From assembly GCF_013204855.1 (NCBI RefSeq), contig NZ_JABMKZ010000005.1:124001-188000 (forward strand): a stretch of 64,000 nt of DNA, written 5' to 3'. The first letter of the stretch is position 1. Each line of letters opens with the position of its first letter. The stretch comes from Paenibacillus alba. GTDB taxonomy: Bacteria; Bacillota; Bacilli; Paenibacillales; NBRC-103111. Position numbers and translations under genes: made by a program. Below, piece after piece: positions 34,166 through 43,768 of the stretch. The notes beneath the pieces were generated by a model. That model did no database searches. It was given only the letters and a program-made list of their open reading frames with translations, and was not told where the DNA came from.

Positions 34166-35286
34166 GCTGCAGTCCTCCCAATCGCATCCAAAGCGTCAAT
34201 TTTGGCGACCTTCCACACCGAAAATAGCGAACCGGCCAGAGACATGGCTACAAAGGACAAGCAAGTAAGTGCCAAGGTGGAGAAACCTAATTGAAATGGC
34301 ATCGAACTTGGCAATACGGACTCAAACAATTGTACCAGCAGGACGCTAATGACCAAACTGCCGACCGATAAGAGCAAAACCTGCATCGTCACACTCCTAG
34401 CTAAATAGGCAGTACGTGTACCGATGGCTTTCAAAATACCAAATTGACTGGTTTTCTGGATCGTAATGACATAAAAGAATACCGCCAGGACAAAGGCAGA
34501 AATAACAAACAAAAATACAATCATCATCATAAGAGAGCCTTGCTCTTCTTTGTAACCAGGAATTGCTGATACTGCCTCAGACTTCGTTATAACTTCTGTA
34601 TTGGGCAGCGCGGCCTGAAGATCCTTAGCTTTTTCGTTCGAGTCTTTAATGGCAATCGCATTGTAAACTTGACGATCTGCTGATTTCGTTCCTTGACGGG
34701 TAAGTGTCTGCGCCTGGAGATTAAGCCAGTCTTGTTTATTAAGAAAAACAGCCGGTGTATGACTGAATGACTCATTCTTCACAAATCCGTTTACAGTCCA
34801 TTTTGTTCCTGAAGCTTGATCGACAATGATAGTGCCTATTTTGACTCCAGAAGCAGACAGCTTTTGATCAACGAGAACATGCCCGCTTATCTGATCTGAG
34901 AGGGATGAACCTTCTGTTACTGTTGGCGCTAGCCAGCCATCGAGATTGACCGCGAGCAGGGTAACATCAATCTTCTCCGTACCATCAGATGGAATAATCG
35001 TTGTCATTTTTACGCCAAGCGGTTCTGCATTCTCTTTTCCTACGATTAATCCAGCCTTTTCAAGCTGATTCTGATCGACCTGAGACCTAGTGAAGCGGTG
35101 ATTAGAATCCTGTTCCAAGACAAAATGAGTTGCAGCCATATTCTTAACAGAAGCCGCGTTATCATAGGCAAGCCCCTGTGCAAGACCAGTGACAAACAGA
35201 ACAAGAAATGAAACAAGCACCATAATTGTAGCGATTAACGTATACCGGGCCTTAGCAAACCTCATTTCTCGAATAGCTAAATACAT
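34162..35286 (-). CDS. ABC transporter permease, FtsX/MacB family (HrtB-like)
   Basis: A 374-residue permease with one N-terminal transmembrane helix, an extracytoplasmic domain of about 200 residues and three C-terminal helices (FtsX fold). The start at 35286 (MYLAIREMRFAKARYTLIAT) is preceded by GAAGGAGGG; the longer frame to 35340 lacks an SD. The N-terminus and size resemble HrtB of the heme-export system, but a heme sensor kinase such as HssS is not adjacent. Confidence 0.88.
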   Translation of the reverse strand: MYLAIREMRFAKARYTLIATIMVLVSFLVLFVTGLAQGLAYDNAASVKNMAATHFVLEQDSNHRFTRSQVDQNQLEKAGLIVGKENAEPLGVKMTTIIPSDGTEKIDVTLLAVNLDGWLAPTVTEGSSLSDQISGHVLVDQKLSASGVKIGTIIVDQASGTKWTVNGFVKNESFSHTPAVFLNKQDWLNLQAQTLTRQGTKSADRQVYNAIAIKDSNEKAKDLQAALPNTEVITKSEAVSAIPGYKEEQGSLMMMIVFLFVISAFVLAVFFYVITIQKTSQFGILKAIGTRTAYLARSVTMQVLLLSVGSLVISVLLVQLFESVLPSSMPFQLGFSTLALTCLSFVAMSLAGSLFSVWKVAKIDALDAIGRTAA

Positions 35287-35359
35287 GTCGTTTCCCTCCT
35301 TCGTAATATCTGAAGTATAGAAAGCGAAAATGAACGGCAAATGAACAGCATGTTACAAG

Positions 35360-35390
35360 TGAATCGATGTTGGATAATGTTGATTATACT
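35360..35390 (+). promoter_or_regulatory. Possible SigG-type promoter of the ger operon
   Basis: TGAATC (35360-35365), 18-nt spacer, TTATACT (35384-35390), similar to the forespore SigG consensus (TGAATA / CATACTA). It is 44 bp before the GerA-type start, where such a promoter is expected. Confidence 0.4.
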
Positions 35391-35433
35391 GGGTAAATTA
35401 ATGAAAATTGGTTTGAGTGTGGGTGGAGCAGGG

Positions 35434-36960
35434 ATGAGGAATCTTTTAAGAAAACTGATTTCGAAGGGTAGGGAAGAAAAAAGACCATTCATGGAAGCGG
35501 AAGTTTTCCCTTCTTTACCCCAAAATATGGCATATATTCAAAACCAGTTGTTCCATTCGAGTGATCTGAAGTGGCGAAGCATTAGGTTTAATCAATTGGA
35601 GGGTCTGATCATCTTTTTGGAATCACTCTCTGACCAACAGAGAATTCAAAAAGAAATTCTTAAGCCCATAGAAGAAAAAAAAGAAGGAACCGTAGATGAA
35701 CTGGTTACTTCGATGGAGATTACGAAAAAAACGGATCTCAATGAGGTATCTCAGGCCTTAGTTCAGGGGAATTGCGTGTTGTTTTTCGAAGGCATCGCAG
35801 AAGCTTTTATTTTCGATGTATCAGCAGTTAATAAACGGAGTATATCAGAGCCGGTGAACGAAGCTGTCGTTCGCGGCGCACATGATGGTTTTATAGAAAA
35901 CCTCATCACGAATCTTTATTTGGTTCGTAAACGCGTTGAAAATACGAACCTAGTCGTTCGTTATTACAAGGTCGGAAAGGCAACCAAAACAAAATTAGCT
36001 CTGCTTTATATGCAGGATCTGGCGAATCAGGATCTGGTTCAAGAAGTGGATCACAGACTCGGTTCTATTACGATGGACACCGTGATCGCACCTGGATTCA
36101 TAGCGGAATGGATTGAAGATAACTCTTTTTCTCTCTTTCCACAAATCTTATTTACGGAAAGACCGGATCGGGTGGTAGCCCATCTCATGGAAGGCCGTGT
36201 TGTTATTTTATCGGATGGAGATCCGTCCGCACTCATTTTGCCGGTGACTTTTTTTGCCTTTTATCAAAGCCCGGATGATTATCACAACAGGTGGATTGTC
36301 GGATCGTTCATTCGATTGATTCGACTGGTGAGCTTCATCATTGCATCTCTAGGACCTGCTTTATATATTGCGATTATTGGCTTCCATCCGGAAATTCTTC
36401 CTTCAAATATGATATATACCGTAAAAAGCAGTATTGATAGAGTACCATTTCCACCTATCGTGGAGGCTCTTTTTATGCAGATTGCTTTAGAAGTACTGCG
36501 TGAAGCAGCGATTCGGTTGCCGAGCCGAGTCGGTCAAACCGTAAGTATTGTTGGCGGCTTGGTCATCGGTGATTCTGTCGTGCGGGCCGGATTAGTTTCC
36601 TATCCCATGGTCATTGTTGTTGCCTTAACTGCTATTGCGTCGTTTGTGGCCCCGTCAAGCGAAATAAGTACGGCCACTCGCATTCTGGGCTTCCCGCTCA
36701 TGATCTTGGCCGCGATGTTCGGTTTAATTGGTATCACGTTTGGCCTTCTTTTCATCTTAATCCACTTATGTAAATTAGAAAGCTTTGGTACAGCCTATTT
36801 TGCGCCTGTTATGCCGCTTCGAATCAAAGATATGAAGGATGCACTAACACGCTTTCCAATCTGGAGCTTGAATCAGCGCCCTCATGACCCGCATCCAAAA
36901 AAGTTAAATCAAGTACAAAATCCAAGGGGGTGGGAACATGATGATTCCGGAAAAGAGTAG
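35434..36960 (+). CDS. Spore germinant receptor A subunit (GerA family)
   Basis: A 508-residue GerA/GerKA protein. A soluble N-terminal domain contains ITKKTDLNEVSQALVQGNCV and VRGAHDGFIENLITNLYLVR, both hallmark segments. A C-terminal membrane part begins around residue 290 with PDDYHNRWIVGSFIRLIRLV and includes the LPSRVGQTVSIVGGLVIGDS region. Together with the B and C subunits it forms an inner spore membrane receptor that detects germinants. The start at 35434 has GGTGGAG upstream; an open frame to 35341 is not needed. It overlaps the B gene by about 20 nt. Confidence 0.95.
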   Translation: MRNLLRKLISKGREEKRPFMEAEVFPSLPQNMAYIQNQLFHSSDLKWRSIRFNQLEGLIIFLESLSDQQRIQKEILKPIEEKKEGTVDELVTSMEITKKTDLNEVSQALVQGNCVLFFEGIAEAFIFDVSAVNKRSISEPVNEAVVRGAHDGFIENLITNLYLVRKRVENTNLVVRYYKVGKATKTKLALLYMQDLANQDLVQEVDHRLGSITMDTVIAPGFIAEWIEDNSFSLFPQILFTERPDRVVAHLMEGRVVILSDGDPSALILPVTFFAFYQSPDDYHNRWIVGSFIRLIRLVSFIIASLGPALYIAIIGFHPEILPSNMIYTVKSSIDRVPFPPIVEALFMQIALEVLREAAIRLPSRVGQTVSIVGGLVIGDSVVRAGLVSYPMVIVVALTAIASFVAPSSEISTATRILGFPLMILAAMFGLIGITFGLLFILIHLCKLESFGTAYFAPVMPLRIKDMKDALTRFPIWSLNQRPHDPHPKKLNQVQNPRGWEHDDSGKE

Positions 36961-38026
36961 AATTACTCAAGGACAGCTCATGTTTTTTGTCATCCAGTCA
37001 CAAGTCGGGGTCGGAATTTTATCTCTTCCTCATAAGATGCAGGCTATAGCCAAGGGAGGCGGGTGGATTTCAACATTAATCGCCGGGTTGGCCGTACAAG
37101 TGATTATATTGATTCTATGGGCTCTTTGCAGACGGTTTCCTTCCGATACGATATTCAGCTTCTTACCGAAAATCGCTGGCAAACTTATTGGAAATCTGCT
37201 TGGCCTTGTTTATATTGGCTATTTTCTGTTTTCGGCGGGAAAGGTTTTAACCTTATTTGCCGATGTCATAGGAAAATGGGTTCTCCAAAGTACGCCAAGA
37301 TGGGCATTATTAATTCTCACCCTCCTCACCTGTATATATTTGGTTAAGGAAAATATTCGAGTGATAGCCAGACTGTTTGTCATTTCTTCGTTGACGATCA
37401 TTGTAATGGTACTCCTATCCTTGATGGGTTATGTCAATATGAATATCGACTATATATTTCCCATAATGGAATCTGGATGGGGGAAAATCTTCGAAGCTGC
37501 GAACGAAGCGTTGTTTCCTTTAATCGGGTATGAAGTGATATTGGTGATCTATCCTTTTGTAGAAGGGACAAGCGTCGAGAAATTAAAGGCAGCATCTTTG
37601 GGGAATCTGGTGATTACCCTTTTTTACTCATTTGAGGTGTTTACTAGTTTAGTCATTTTCAGCCCGTCGGTCATGCCCGCGATTGCGGAACCTCTGCTCT
37701 ATATGCTGAAAGGATTTTCTTTCCAGCTCATTCAACGAATCGATTTAATCTTTCTATCATTATGGGTTTTTATTGCTAGTACGGCTATTGTCTCTTGGTT
37801 ATATATGGCAACAACTGGATTGGGTCGTCTCTTTCACGGGGGAGAACATAAAAAGGCAGTCCCCTATGCCGCGCTCATTATCTTTATTCTGGCTATGATT
37901 GCTCAGGATCCATCGATCACCGACTTTTTCGATCGAATCATTAAGATTTCTCATTATATCCTAGTGATTGGGCTTCCTTTGATCCTGCTCATCTTCTCGT
38001 ATTTGACAAGAACAAGGAGAGTGTAA
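36938..38026 (+). CDS. Spore germinant receptor B subunit (GerB/amino-acid permease-like)
   Basis: A 362-residue membrane protein of the endospore germination permease family, with about ten predicted helices. ITQGQLMFFVIQSQVGVGIL at residues 9-28 is the family signature. GerB subunits bind the germinant in a transporter-like fold. It overlaps gerA and precedes gerC by 5 nt. Confidence 0.95.
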   Translation: MMIPEKSRITQGQLMFFVIQSQVGVGILSLPHKMQAIAKGGGWISTLIAGLAVQVIILILWALCRRFPSDTIFSFLPKIAGKLIGNLLGLVYIGYFLFSAGKVLTLFADVIGKWVLQSTPRWALLILTLLTCIYLVKENIRVIARLFVISSLTIIVMVLLSLMGYVNMNIDYIFPIMESGWGKIFEAANEALFPLIGYEVILVIYPFVEGTSVEKLKAASLGNLVITLFYSFEVFTSLVIFSPSVMPAIAEPLLYMLKGFSFQLIQRIDLIFLSLWVFIASTAIVSWLYMATTGLGRLFHGGEHKKAVPYAALIIFILAMIAQDPSITDFFDRIIKISHYILVIGLPLILLIFSYLTRTRRV

Positions 38027-38031
38027 GTCGG

Positions 38032-39147
38032 ATGAAAAAGTGTTTCTTTTCAATCGCGATTATTTTTATTCTCTTATGGATGACCGGGTGTTGGGATCAA
38101 GATCTTTTAAAAAATGCTCGGTTGCTTTATGGAACAGGGTTCGATCTCGCACCGGATGGAAAGCTTCTCTCCACCTTTGTCATACGGGACATGACTGGAA
38201 TCGAACAACAGAGTCCTAAAAACGACATTATTTATACGGATAGCAATACGACACTGGAAGGCCGTGATAAAATAGATGATAAGATATCCCGGTTTCTTCG
38301 AGCTTACAGAAATCGGATCATTCTTATTGGAGAGGAACAAGCCAAGCAAGATATTTATCCGATTCTTGATAATATTTACCGCGATCCCAAGAGCGCTTTA
38401 AATGCGAGGATCGGAGTAGCACAAGGGAAGGCGTCAGACTTACTTTCCCTTAAAAAAGTAGGGAATGTCTTAATTGAAGAAGAAATTGATGAATTGATTA
38501 AGAGCAAAGAACTGACGACAAGCGTTCCCAAAGTGACCATAGAAACGATTTATCCTGTGATAAAGGACTCTGGAGAAGACTTTGTTCTTCCATACCTCAT
38601 CGAAAATGGGAAACGAGTGGACGTTTCGCAAAGCGCCATGTTTCATAAGCGTCAATTCACAGGGATACTGAATTCGGATGAATCTACCATGTATTTATTG
38701 ATGAAAGACGACATGGGGAAAGTGGCGAGATTCACCCGAAAAATAAGTAAAGGTCAGCAGAATGGTTATGATTTTTTAACATTTAATGTAAATAAATCGA
38801 AACGAAAAATGAAAATACAGGCTCAATCAGGCGATCAAATTACGGTTATGCTGGATTTGAAATGGAAGGTGGGTATTGTAGAATATCCGAAAAGCCACTT
38901 AGATGATAAAGAAGTGGTTGCTCAATTAAATCAGATACTTTCTAAAGAGATGAATCTTTTGATAGACGAAACGATAAAAAAAATGCAAACTGCCCGCTGT
39001 GATGGACTAGGTATCGGCAGAAAACTCCGGGCGTTCCATCCCGAAATTTGGAAGAAACAAAAGGAAGACTGGGGGAGCAACTATCAAAAGGTACATTTTG
39101 TTCCTAATATTCAGGTAGAAATTACGAAGAAAGGGATAGTAAACTAA
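38032..39147 (+). CDS. Spore germinant receptor C subunit (Ger(x)C lipoprotein)
   Basis: A 371-residue lipoprotein. The signal peptide ends in the lipobox MTGC with C20 followed by WDQ, the standard Ger(x)C N-terminus. The C-terminal domain ends in the YPKSHLDD and GIGRKLRAFHPEIWKK region. It anchors on the outer leaflet of the spore inner membrane. AAGGAGAG precedes the ATG. Last gene of the ger operon. Confidence 0.95.
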   Translation: MKKCFFSIAIIFILLWMTGCWDQDLLKNARLLYGTGFDLAPDGKLLSTFVIRDMTGIEQQSPKNDIIYTDSNTTLEGRDKIDDKISRFLRAYRNRIILIGEEQAKQDIYPILDNIYRDPKSALNARIGVAQGKASDLLSLKKVGNVLIEEEIDELIKSKELTTSVPKVTIETIYPVIKDSGEDFVLPYLIENGKRVDVSQSAMFHKRQFTGILNSDESTMYLLMKDDMGKVARFTRKISKGQQNGYDFLTFNVNKSKRKMKIQAQSGDQITVMLDLKWKVGIVEYPKSHLDDKEVVAQLNQILSKEMNLLIDETIKKMQTARCDGLGIGRKLRAFHPEIWKKQKEDWGSNYQKVHFVPNIQVEITKKGIVN

Positions 39148-39365
39148 GCTTACTTTTCAAGTGCATGCAATACTTTTCGGAATTAGTGAGGATAGATTTT
39201 CAAAATTGTTGAGAAATCTATGATAATGCATTAACATACAGGAAGTAGTTTATCCAAGTGTTCAAAAGTAGATTCATTCTAAGTTTGGAACGGAAATAAA
39301 GGGAAGTAACGGTGGAAGCCTTTCTCATAGCCATTTTACTTCATAGGAGCGTTTAAAGGAACATG

Positions 39366-40526
39366 ATGAAGAAAGAACTCGCACATATTCGCAAGCAGCT
39401 TAAGCTGGATCACGAAAAGCTTGAAGTTTTCAACATTCTTAACGTGTATATCATGAAGGAAAGCAACGAGATCTATCATTGGGAGCGTCAGTCATTTTCC
39501 CTATTGGACAGGGAGAAGCAGGAACTATATATGGCTAATTTCAAAAAACTGCTGACCGGCGAATTAGATCAGAAGATGTTCGAGTTAAAGTTTCAGGAGG
39601 ATGCAGAGTCGCCTTCACAGGTGCTTCTTCATCAAGGTATCGTGACCGGTAATCCGGAAGAATGGCAAGACCTGATGCTCTTGTTGGTGGAGAAAATGTT
39701 GGCGGATACCAAATATGAACGGGATACGGTCATTACTTTCATCCACGGACAATATTTGAAGCCGACCAAGATCAGGAATGAAGAAGCTGAAGTGAGTGAA
39801 AAGGACGAGATGTTCGCGAATCCGTTCATTCTATGCAGTGTGAATTCCACGGAAGAACAGCGGAAAACCCTCATGTTTGATTACGTCGAGCGGGAATTCA
39901 AGTATAATTTCTTCGTAGATCCGATCATTAAGTTGAACTCGCCGGAGCAAGGTTTTTTCTACCCAAGTGTGACGGACAACTATTCCGACATGAATCGCAT
40001 TCTGTATTGCACGGGCAAAGCCAATGAACCGAATTGGCATTTCATCGAGCAAGTTTTGAATGCCGAGAAGACCGTGACGGCGCAAGAAGAGAGAGTCATT
40101 TTTGAGGAAATCGTGAAAGAAGTGGCGGGAGATCAGCTTGACGCTTCAACGATCGCTCACGTGTACGAGGAAATTCATCGGGTCATTGAGACTAATGAGG
40201 AGGAAGAACCTCCGAAGTTGGACTATAAAGATGTGGAACGCATGCTAACCGTGAGCGGCGTGGAGAACGTGACGCTAGAAAAGGTGGAACGAGCGTTTCA
40301 AACGGTTGTCGACAACAAAAACTATGAACTCAAAGCAAGCAGCGTTCTTCCGAAGTTCAATTCGAAATCGATTAAGATTGATACGAAGATCGCCACGATT
40401 TCAGTCAGTCCGCAAGATTTAAAGTACGTGAAACAGGTGAATTATCAAGGAAAACGATGTATCTTGATCGAGGTCGACGAAGACGTCGTGATCGAAGGAT
40501 TTACCCTCAGTACGGAGACGTTGTAG
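39366..40526 (+). CDS. DUF4317 family protein
   Basis: A 386-residue soluble protein that I match to DUF4317: an acidic, helix-rich N-terminal half and a C-terminal region with GQYLKPTK and KFNSKSIKIDTKIATISVSP. No catalytic motif is evident. Two ATGs lie in tandem at 39363 and 39366; AAAGGA suits the second better. It is a single gene between the ger operon and a terminator; the 215 bp in front show no clear promoter. Confidence 0.75.
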   Translation: MKKELAHIRKQLKLDHEKLEVFNILNVYIMKESNEIYHWERQSFSLLDREKQELYMANFKKLLTGELDQKMFELKFQEDAESPSQVLLHQGIVTGNPEEWQDLMLLLVEKMLADTKYERDTVITFIHGQYLKPTKIRNEEAEVSEKDEMFANPFILCSVNSTEEQRKTLMFDYVEREFKYNFFVDPIIKLNSPEQGFFYPSVTDNYSDMNRILYCTGKANEPNWHFIEQVLNAEKTVTAQEERVIFEEIVKEVAGDQLDASTIAHVYEEIHRVIETNEEEEPPKLDYKDVERMLTVSGVENVTLEKVERAFQTVVDNKNYELKASSVLPKFNSKSIKIDTKIATISVSPQDLKYVKQVNYQGKRCILIEVDEDVVIEGFTLSTETL

Positions 40527-40571
40527 TGTAGGGAGAAATGTTGAGTGTTGCAGGGGGTTACACGCAAAGGG

Positions 40572-40601
40572 ACCGTCAGGATGTTTATCCTGACGGTTTT
40601 T
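40572..40601 (+). terminator. Rho-independent terminator
   Basis: ACCGTCAGGAT (40572-40582), loop GTTT, ATCCTGACGGT (40587-40597), then TTTT. It ends the DUF4317 gene and may also serve the convergent AraC gene. Confidence 0.9.
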
Positions 40602-40611
40602 CGGGGTTGAC

Positions 40612-41451
40612 TTACTTGTATTGTTTCATAAATTGTTTAGGCGTTTGGCCATAGGTTCGTTTAAAAATACGGATAAAATAACTGGTCTCCATGCCCAGTT
40701 GGTGGGCTACTTTTTCAATCGTGATAGCAGGATTATCCTGAAAGAGTTGGATGGAGCGGCGCATCCGGATTTGCTGAATATATTGCTGGGGAGAAATACC
40801 ATAACTGCCTACGAACAGCCGGTGAAAATGTTGAATGGAGTAACCGACGGCTCTAGCCAAGTTGGACAAATGCAAGTGTTCGTTATAGTGAGCATGTATG
40901 AGTTTGACTGCCTTTTGTAGAGCGGCATTAGACTGCCCTGCTGGATTGACGTTTTGCTTTACCTCTTGGTCTGATTGTCCTTCAAGAACGGATAGAAGCA
41001 TGTCATACATCCGTCGTGAAGCTGTCCAATAGCCGCATTCTCCGTTTAGGCTGATAAGCTGCCATAAGGATTCAAGCTTATCCCAAAGCTCATTAAACTG
41101 AGTTTCCGTTAAAGGAGTGGGCTTTTGAAAGCCCAGTTGCTCCAGCATGGGACTGGCAGCAGAGCCGCTAAATGCCACAAAGCCTAGTTCCCATTCATCC
41201 TCTCCTTGAACTGGGAAATATTCATGAGAAACACCGGCGGGAAGGATGAGCATGGTTCCTGGAGTCATCACCATATCGAGTCCATTCGCCATACGAAAAA
41301 TTCCCCTGCCATTTCGGCATAAGAAAAGCTGATGAGCTGGGTAGCCTTCAGGTCTGAGAAGATGTTTTTGTTCATGGCTACCAAGACAATACACATAGAG
41401 AGGTAGTATGTTCTCAAGCGTTGCTAATTCAGCTAGAAGGAAGGGCATCAT
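40612..41451 (-). CDS. AraC-family regulator with cupin-like sensor
   Basis: About 279 residues. An N-terminal AraC-binding cupin (RPEGYPAHQLFLCRNGRGIF, then TMLILPAGVSHEYFP) is followed by two HTH motifs (LSNLARAVGYSIQHFHRLFV; IEKVAHQLGMETSYFIRIFK) and the tail GQTPKQF. I take the ATG at 41451, which has GGTGGTG upstream, rather than the one at 41475. It diverges from the beta-galactosidase gene and is its likely activator; the poor -35 of that promoter agrees with activator dependence. Confidence 0.9.
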   Translation of the reverse strand: MMPFLLAELATLENILPLYVYCLGSHEQKHLLRPEGYPAHQLFLCRNGRGIFRMANGLDMVMTPGTMLILPAGVSHEYFPVQGEDEWELGFVAFSGSAASPMLEQLGFQKPTPLTETQFNELWDKLESLWQLISLNGECGYWTASRRMYDMLLSVLEGQSDQEVKQNVNPAGQSNAALQKAVKLIHAHYNEHLHLSNLARAVGYSIQHFHRLFVGSYGISPQQYIQQIRMRRSIQLFQDNPAITIEKVAHQLGMETSYFIRIFKRTYGQTPKQFMKQYK

Positions 41452-41581
41452 GTTGTCATCACCACCAATGTTCATATTGTACGATTTTCTATTTCGTCTG
41501 TTCTACTATTGTATGCAGAATTTGTCCTATAATCAAAATGAATAAGAGAATACGACGATATATAATTAGGAGAGAATGATA

Positions 41582-43642
41582 ATGACACAGAAAATTCCAC
41601 CTATAAGCGGTAAACTGCCTGTCTTGATGCACGGCGCTGATTATAATCCTGACCAATGGTTGCATGACCCACGGATTTTGGAAGAAGACATCCGGCTAAT
41701 GAAGCTAGCAGGTTGCAATGTGATGGCAATTGGCATTTTTGCTTGGGCTGCACTGGAGCCGACAGAGGGGACCTTTACTTTTGAGTGGATGGACCGTCTT
41801 CTGGATACGTTTGAGGAGAATGGGATCTATGCTTGGCTGGCAACACCGAGCGGTGCACGCCCTGCCTGGATGTCGGAACGTTATCCGGAAGTTAGAAGAG
41901 TAGCGGCGAACCGTGTACGCAATTTGCATGGCCTCAGGCACAATCATTGCTTCACAAGCCCTGTATTTAGGGAGAAAACAGCGATTATAAATAAAAAACT
42001 TGCTGAACGTTATGGGGAGCATCCAGCGGTCATTGGGTGGCACATTTCCAATGAATTTGGCGGAGAATGCCATTGTGGGTATTGTCAGGACGCCTTCCGT
42101 ACGTGGTTGCAAAAGAAATACAGTACTCTGGAAGCATTAAATTCGGCATGGTGGACCTCATTCTGGGCGCATGTCTATACGGATTGGAAACAAATCGAAT
42201 CCCCAGCACCGCATGGTGAGAATATGGTACACGGACATAATCTGGATTGGCGCCGATTTGTAACGGATCAAACGGTCGATTTCTGTAAGCATGAGATCGA
42301 TACGGTTAGGCGGGCGAATCCCGACCTTCCAGTTACGACGAACATGCATATGATCGAAGGCTTGGATTACCGCAAATTTGCCCCAATATTGGACGTCATT
42401 TCTTGGGATGCCTACCCAACTTGGCATGAACAGCAAGATGACAGTGGGCTGGGAGCTTCCGTTGCCTTCTATCATGATCTGTTCCGCTCGCTGAAGCAGA
42501 AACCTTTTCTGCTGATGGAAAGCACGCCAAGCCTGACGAATTGGCAGTCGGTGAGCAAGCTAAAGCAGCCGGGCATGCACAAATTGTCTTCCCTTCAAGC
42601 GGTAGCGCATGGTTCCGATTCCGTGCAATATTTTCAATGGCGTAAGAGCCAAGGCTCCAGTGAGAAATTCCACGGTGCGGTCGTTGACCATGCAGGACAT
42701 GAACACACGCGTGTGTTCAAGGATGTAGCAGAGCTAGGACAGACGCTAGCTAATGTGTCTGAGGTGGCAGGCACAACTACGCCAGCGGAAACCGCTATTC
42801 TGTTCGATTGGGATAACCGTTGGGCGATCAAAAACTCCCAAGGTCCGCGCAATATGGGCATCCACTATGAGGAAACCGTTCTAGCACATCACCGCGCGTT
42901 CTGGGAGGAAGGCGTTCCAGTTGACATCATTGGCGCGGAAGATGATTTAACCAAATACAAGCTGATTGTTGCGCCTATGTTGTACTTGTGCCGTGAAGAA
43001 ACGGGCCGCAAGCTCGAAAAGTTTGTAGAGCTGGGCGGAACGCTGGTAACGACGTATTGGTCCGGCGTTGTGAACGAGCATGACTTGTGCCATTTGGGTG
43101 GTTTCCCTGGTCCGCTTCGCAAAACGCTCGGCATTTGGGCCGAGGAAATTGAGGGTTTATATGATCATGACCGAAATGGTTTATTAATGTTGGCTAATAA
43201 TCCACTCGGACTAACGGGAACTTTCGAGTCACATGAAATCTGTGAAATTATCCATTCGGAGGGTGCAGAAGTATTGGGTGTTTACACGGACAGCTTTTAT
43301 GCAGGCATGCCCGCTCTCACAGTCAATCAATTGGGCGAAGGTCAAGCCTATCATATGGCGACGCGGCTCAAGCCGGATTTTCTCCAAGCGTTTTACAAAA
43401 AAATAATTGAACAAAAGGGAGTAGCGCGAGCAATGGATACCGTTCTCCCACATGGAGTAACGGCTCAAGTACGAACGGACGGTTTGACTGATTATATATT
43501 TATTATGAATTTTAGCGGGAAATCGAGCTGTGTTTCCCTTGATAACGCAAGCTACTCTCGCTTGGAATCGAATGAAACGGTAGAAGGTACCATCGAGTTG
43601 GCGGTTAACGGGATTGAGCTGTTAAAACGTCAGGCAAAATGA
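41582..43642 (+). CDS. Beta-galactosidase, GH42
   Basis: A 686-residue GH42 enzyme without signal peptide, expected to release terminal beta-galactose (or arabinose) from imported oligosaccharides. GADYNPDQW at the N-terminus, the acid/base E158 (WHISNEFGGEC) and the nucleophile E313 (LLMESTPS) are intact. Clustered cysteines (CHCGYC) just after E158 belong to the zinc site found in many GH42 members. The trimerisation and small C-terminal domains follow. The ATG at 41582 is 8 nt after AGGAGAG, better than the ATG at 41576. A -10-like TATAAT sits at 41528-41533 without a good -35. Confidence 0.93.
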   Translation: MTQKIPPISGKLPVLMHGADYNPDQWLHDPRILEEDIRLMKLAGCNVMAIGIFAWAALEPTEGTFTFEWMDRLLDTFEENGIYAWLATPSGARPAWMSERYPEVRRVAANRVRNLHGLRHNHCFTSPVFREKTAIINKKLAERYGEHPAVIGWHISNEFGGECHCGYCQDAFRTWLQKKYSTLEALNSAWWTSFWAHVYTDWKQIESPAPHGENMVHGHNLDWRRFVTDQTVDFCKHEIDTVRRANPDLPVTTNMHMIEGLDYRKFAPILDVISWDAYPTWHEQQDDSGLGASVAFYHDLFRSLKQKPFLLMESTPSLTNWQSVSKLKQPGMHKLSSLQAVAHGSDSVQYFQWRKSQGSSEKFHGAVVDHAGHEHTRVFKDVAELGQTLANVSEVAGTTTPAETAILFDWDNRWAIKNSQGPRNMGIHYEETVLAHHRAFWEEGVPVDIIGAEDDLTKYKLIVAPMLYLCREETGRKLEKFVELGGTLVTTYWSGVVNEHDLCHLGGFPGPLRKTLGIWAEEIEGLYDHDRNGLLMLANNPLGLTGTFESHEICEIIHSEGAEVLGVYTDSFYAGMPALTVNQLGEGQAYHMATRLKPDFLQAFYKKIIEQKGVARAMDTVLPHGVTAQVRTDGLTDYIFIMNFSGKSSCVSLDNASYSRLESNETVEGTIELAVNGIELLKRQAK

Positions 43643-43684
43643 AACAGGTTCTGGCTGCATGCTTGGAAGCCAACATACAATTGC

Positions 43685-43727
43685 AAGAGCCTTATGCATC
43701 CCGAAGGGTGTGCATAAGGCTCTTTTT
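43685..43727. terminator. Bidirectional terminator, 14-bp perfect stem
   Basis: AAGAGCCTTATGCA (43685-43698) and TGCATAAGGCTCTT (43711-43724) with T or A tracts on both sides. It separates the convergent beta-galactosidase and FAD-oxidoreductase genes. Confidence 0.9.
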
Positions 43728-43768
43728 GCGAAGCGAGAAGCTGAAAGGCAGTGCGTTGAATTTAGTAA

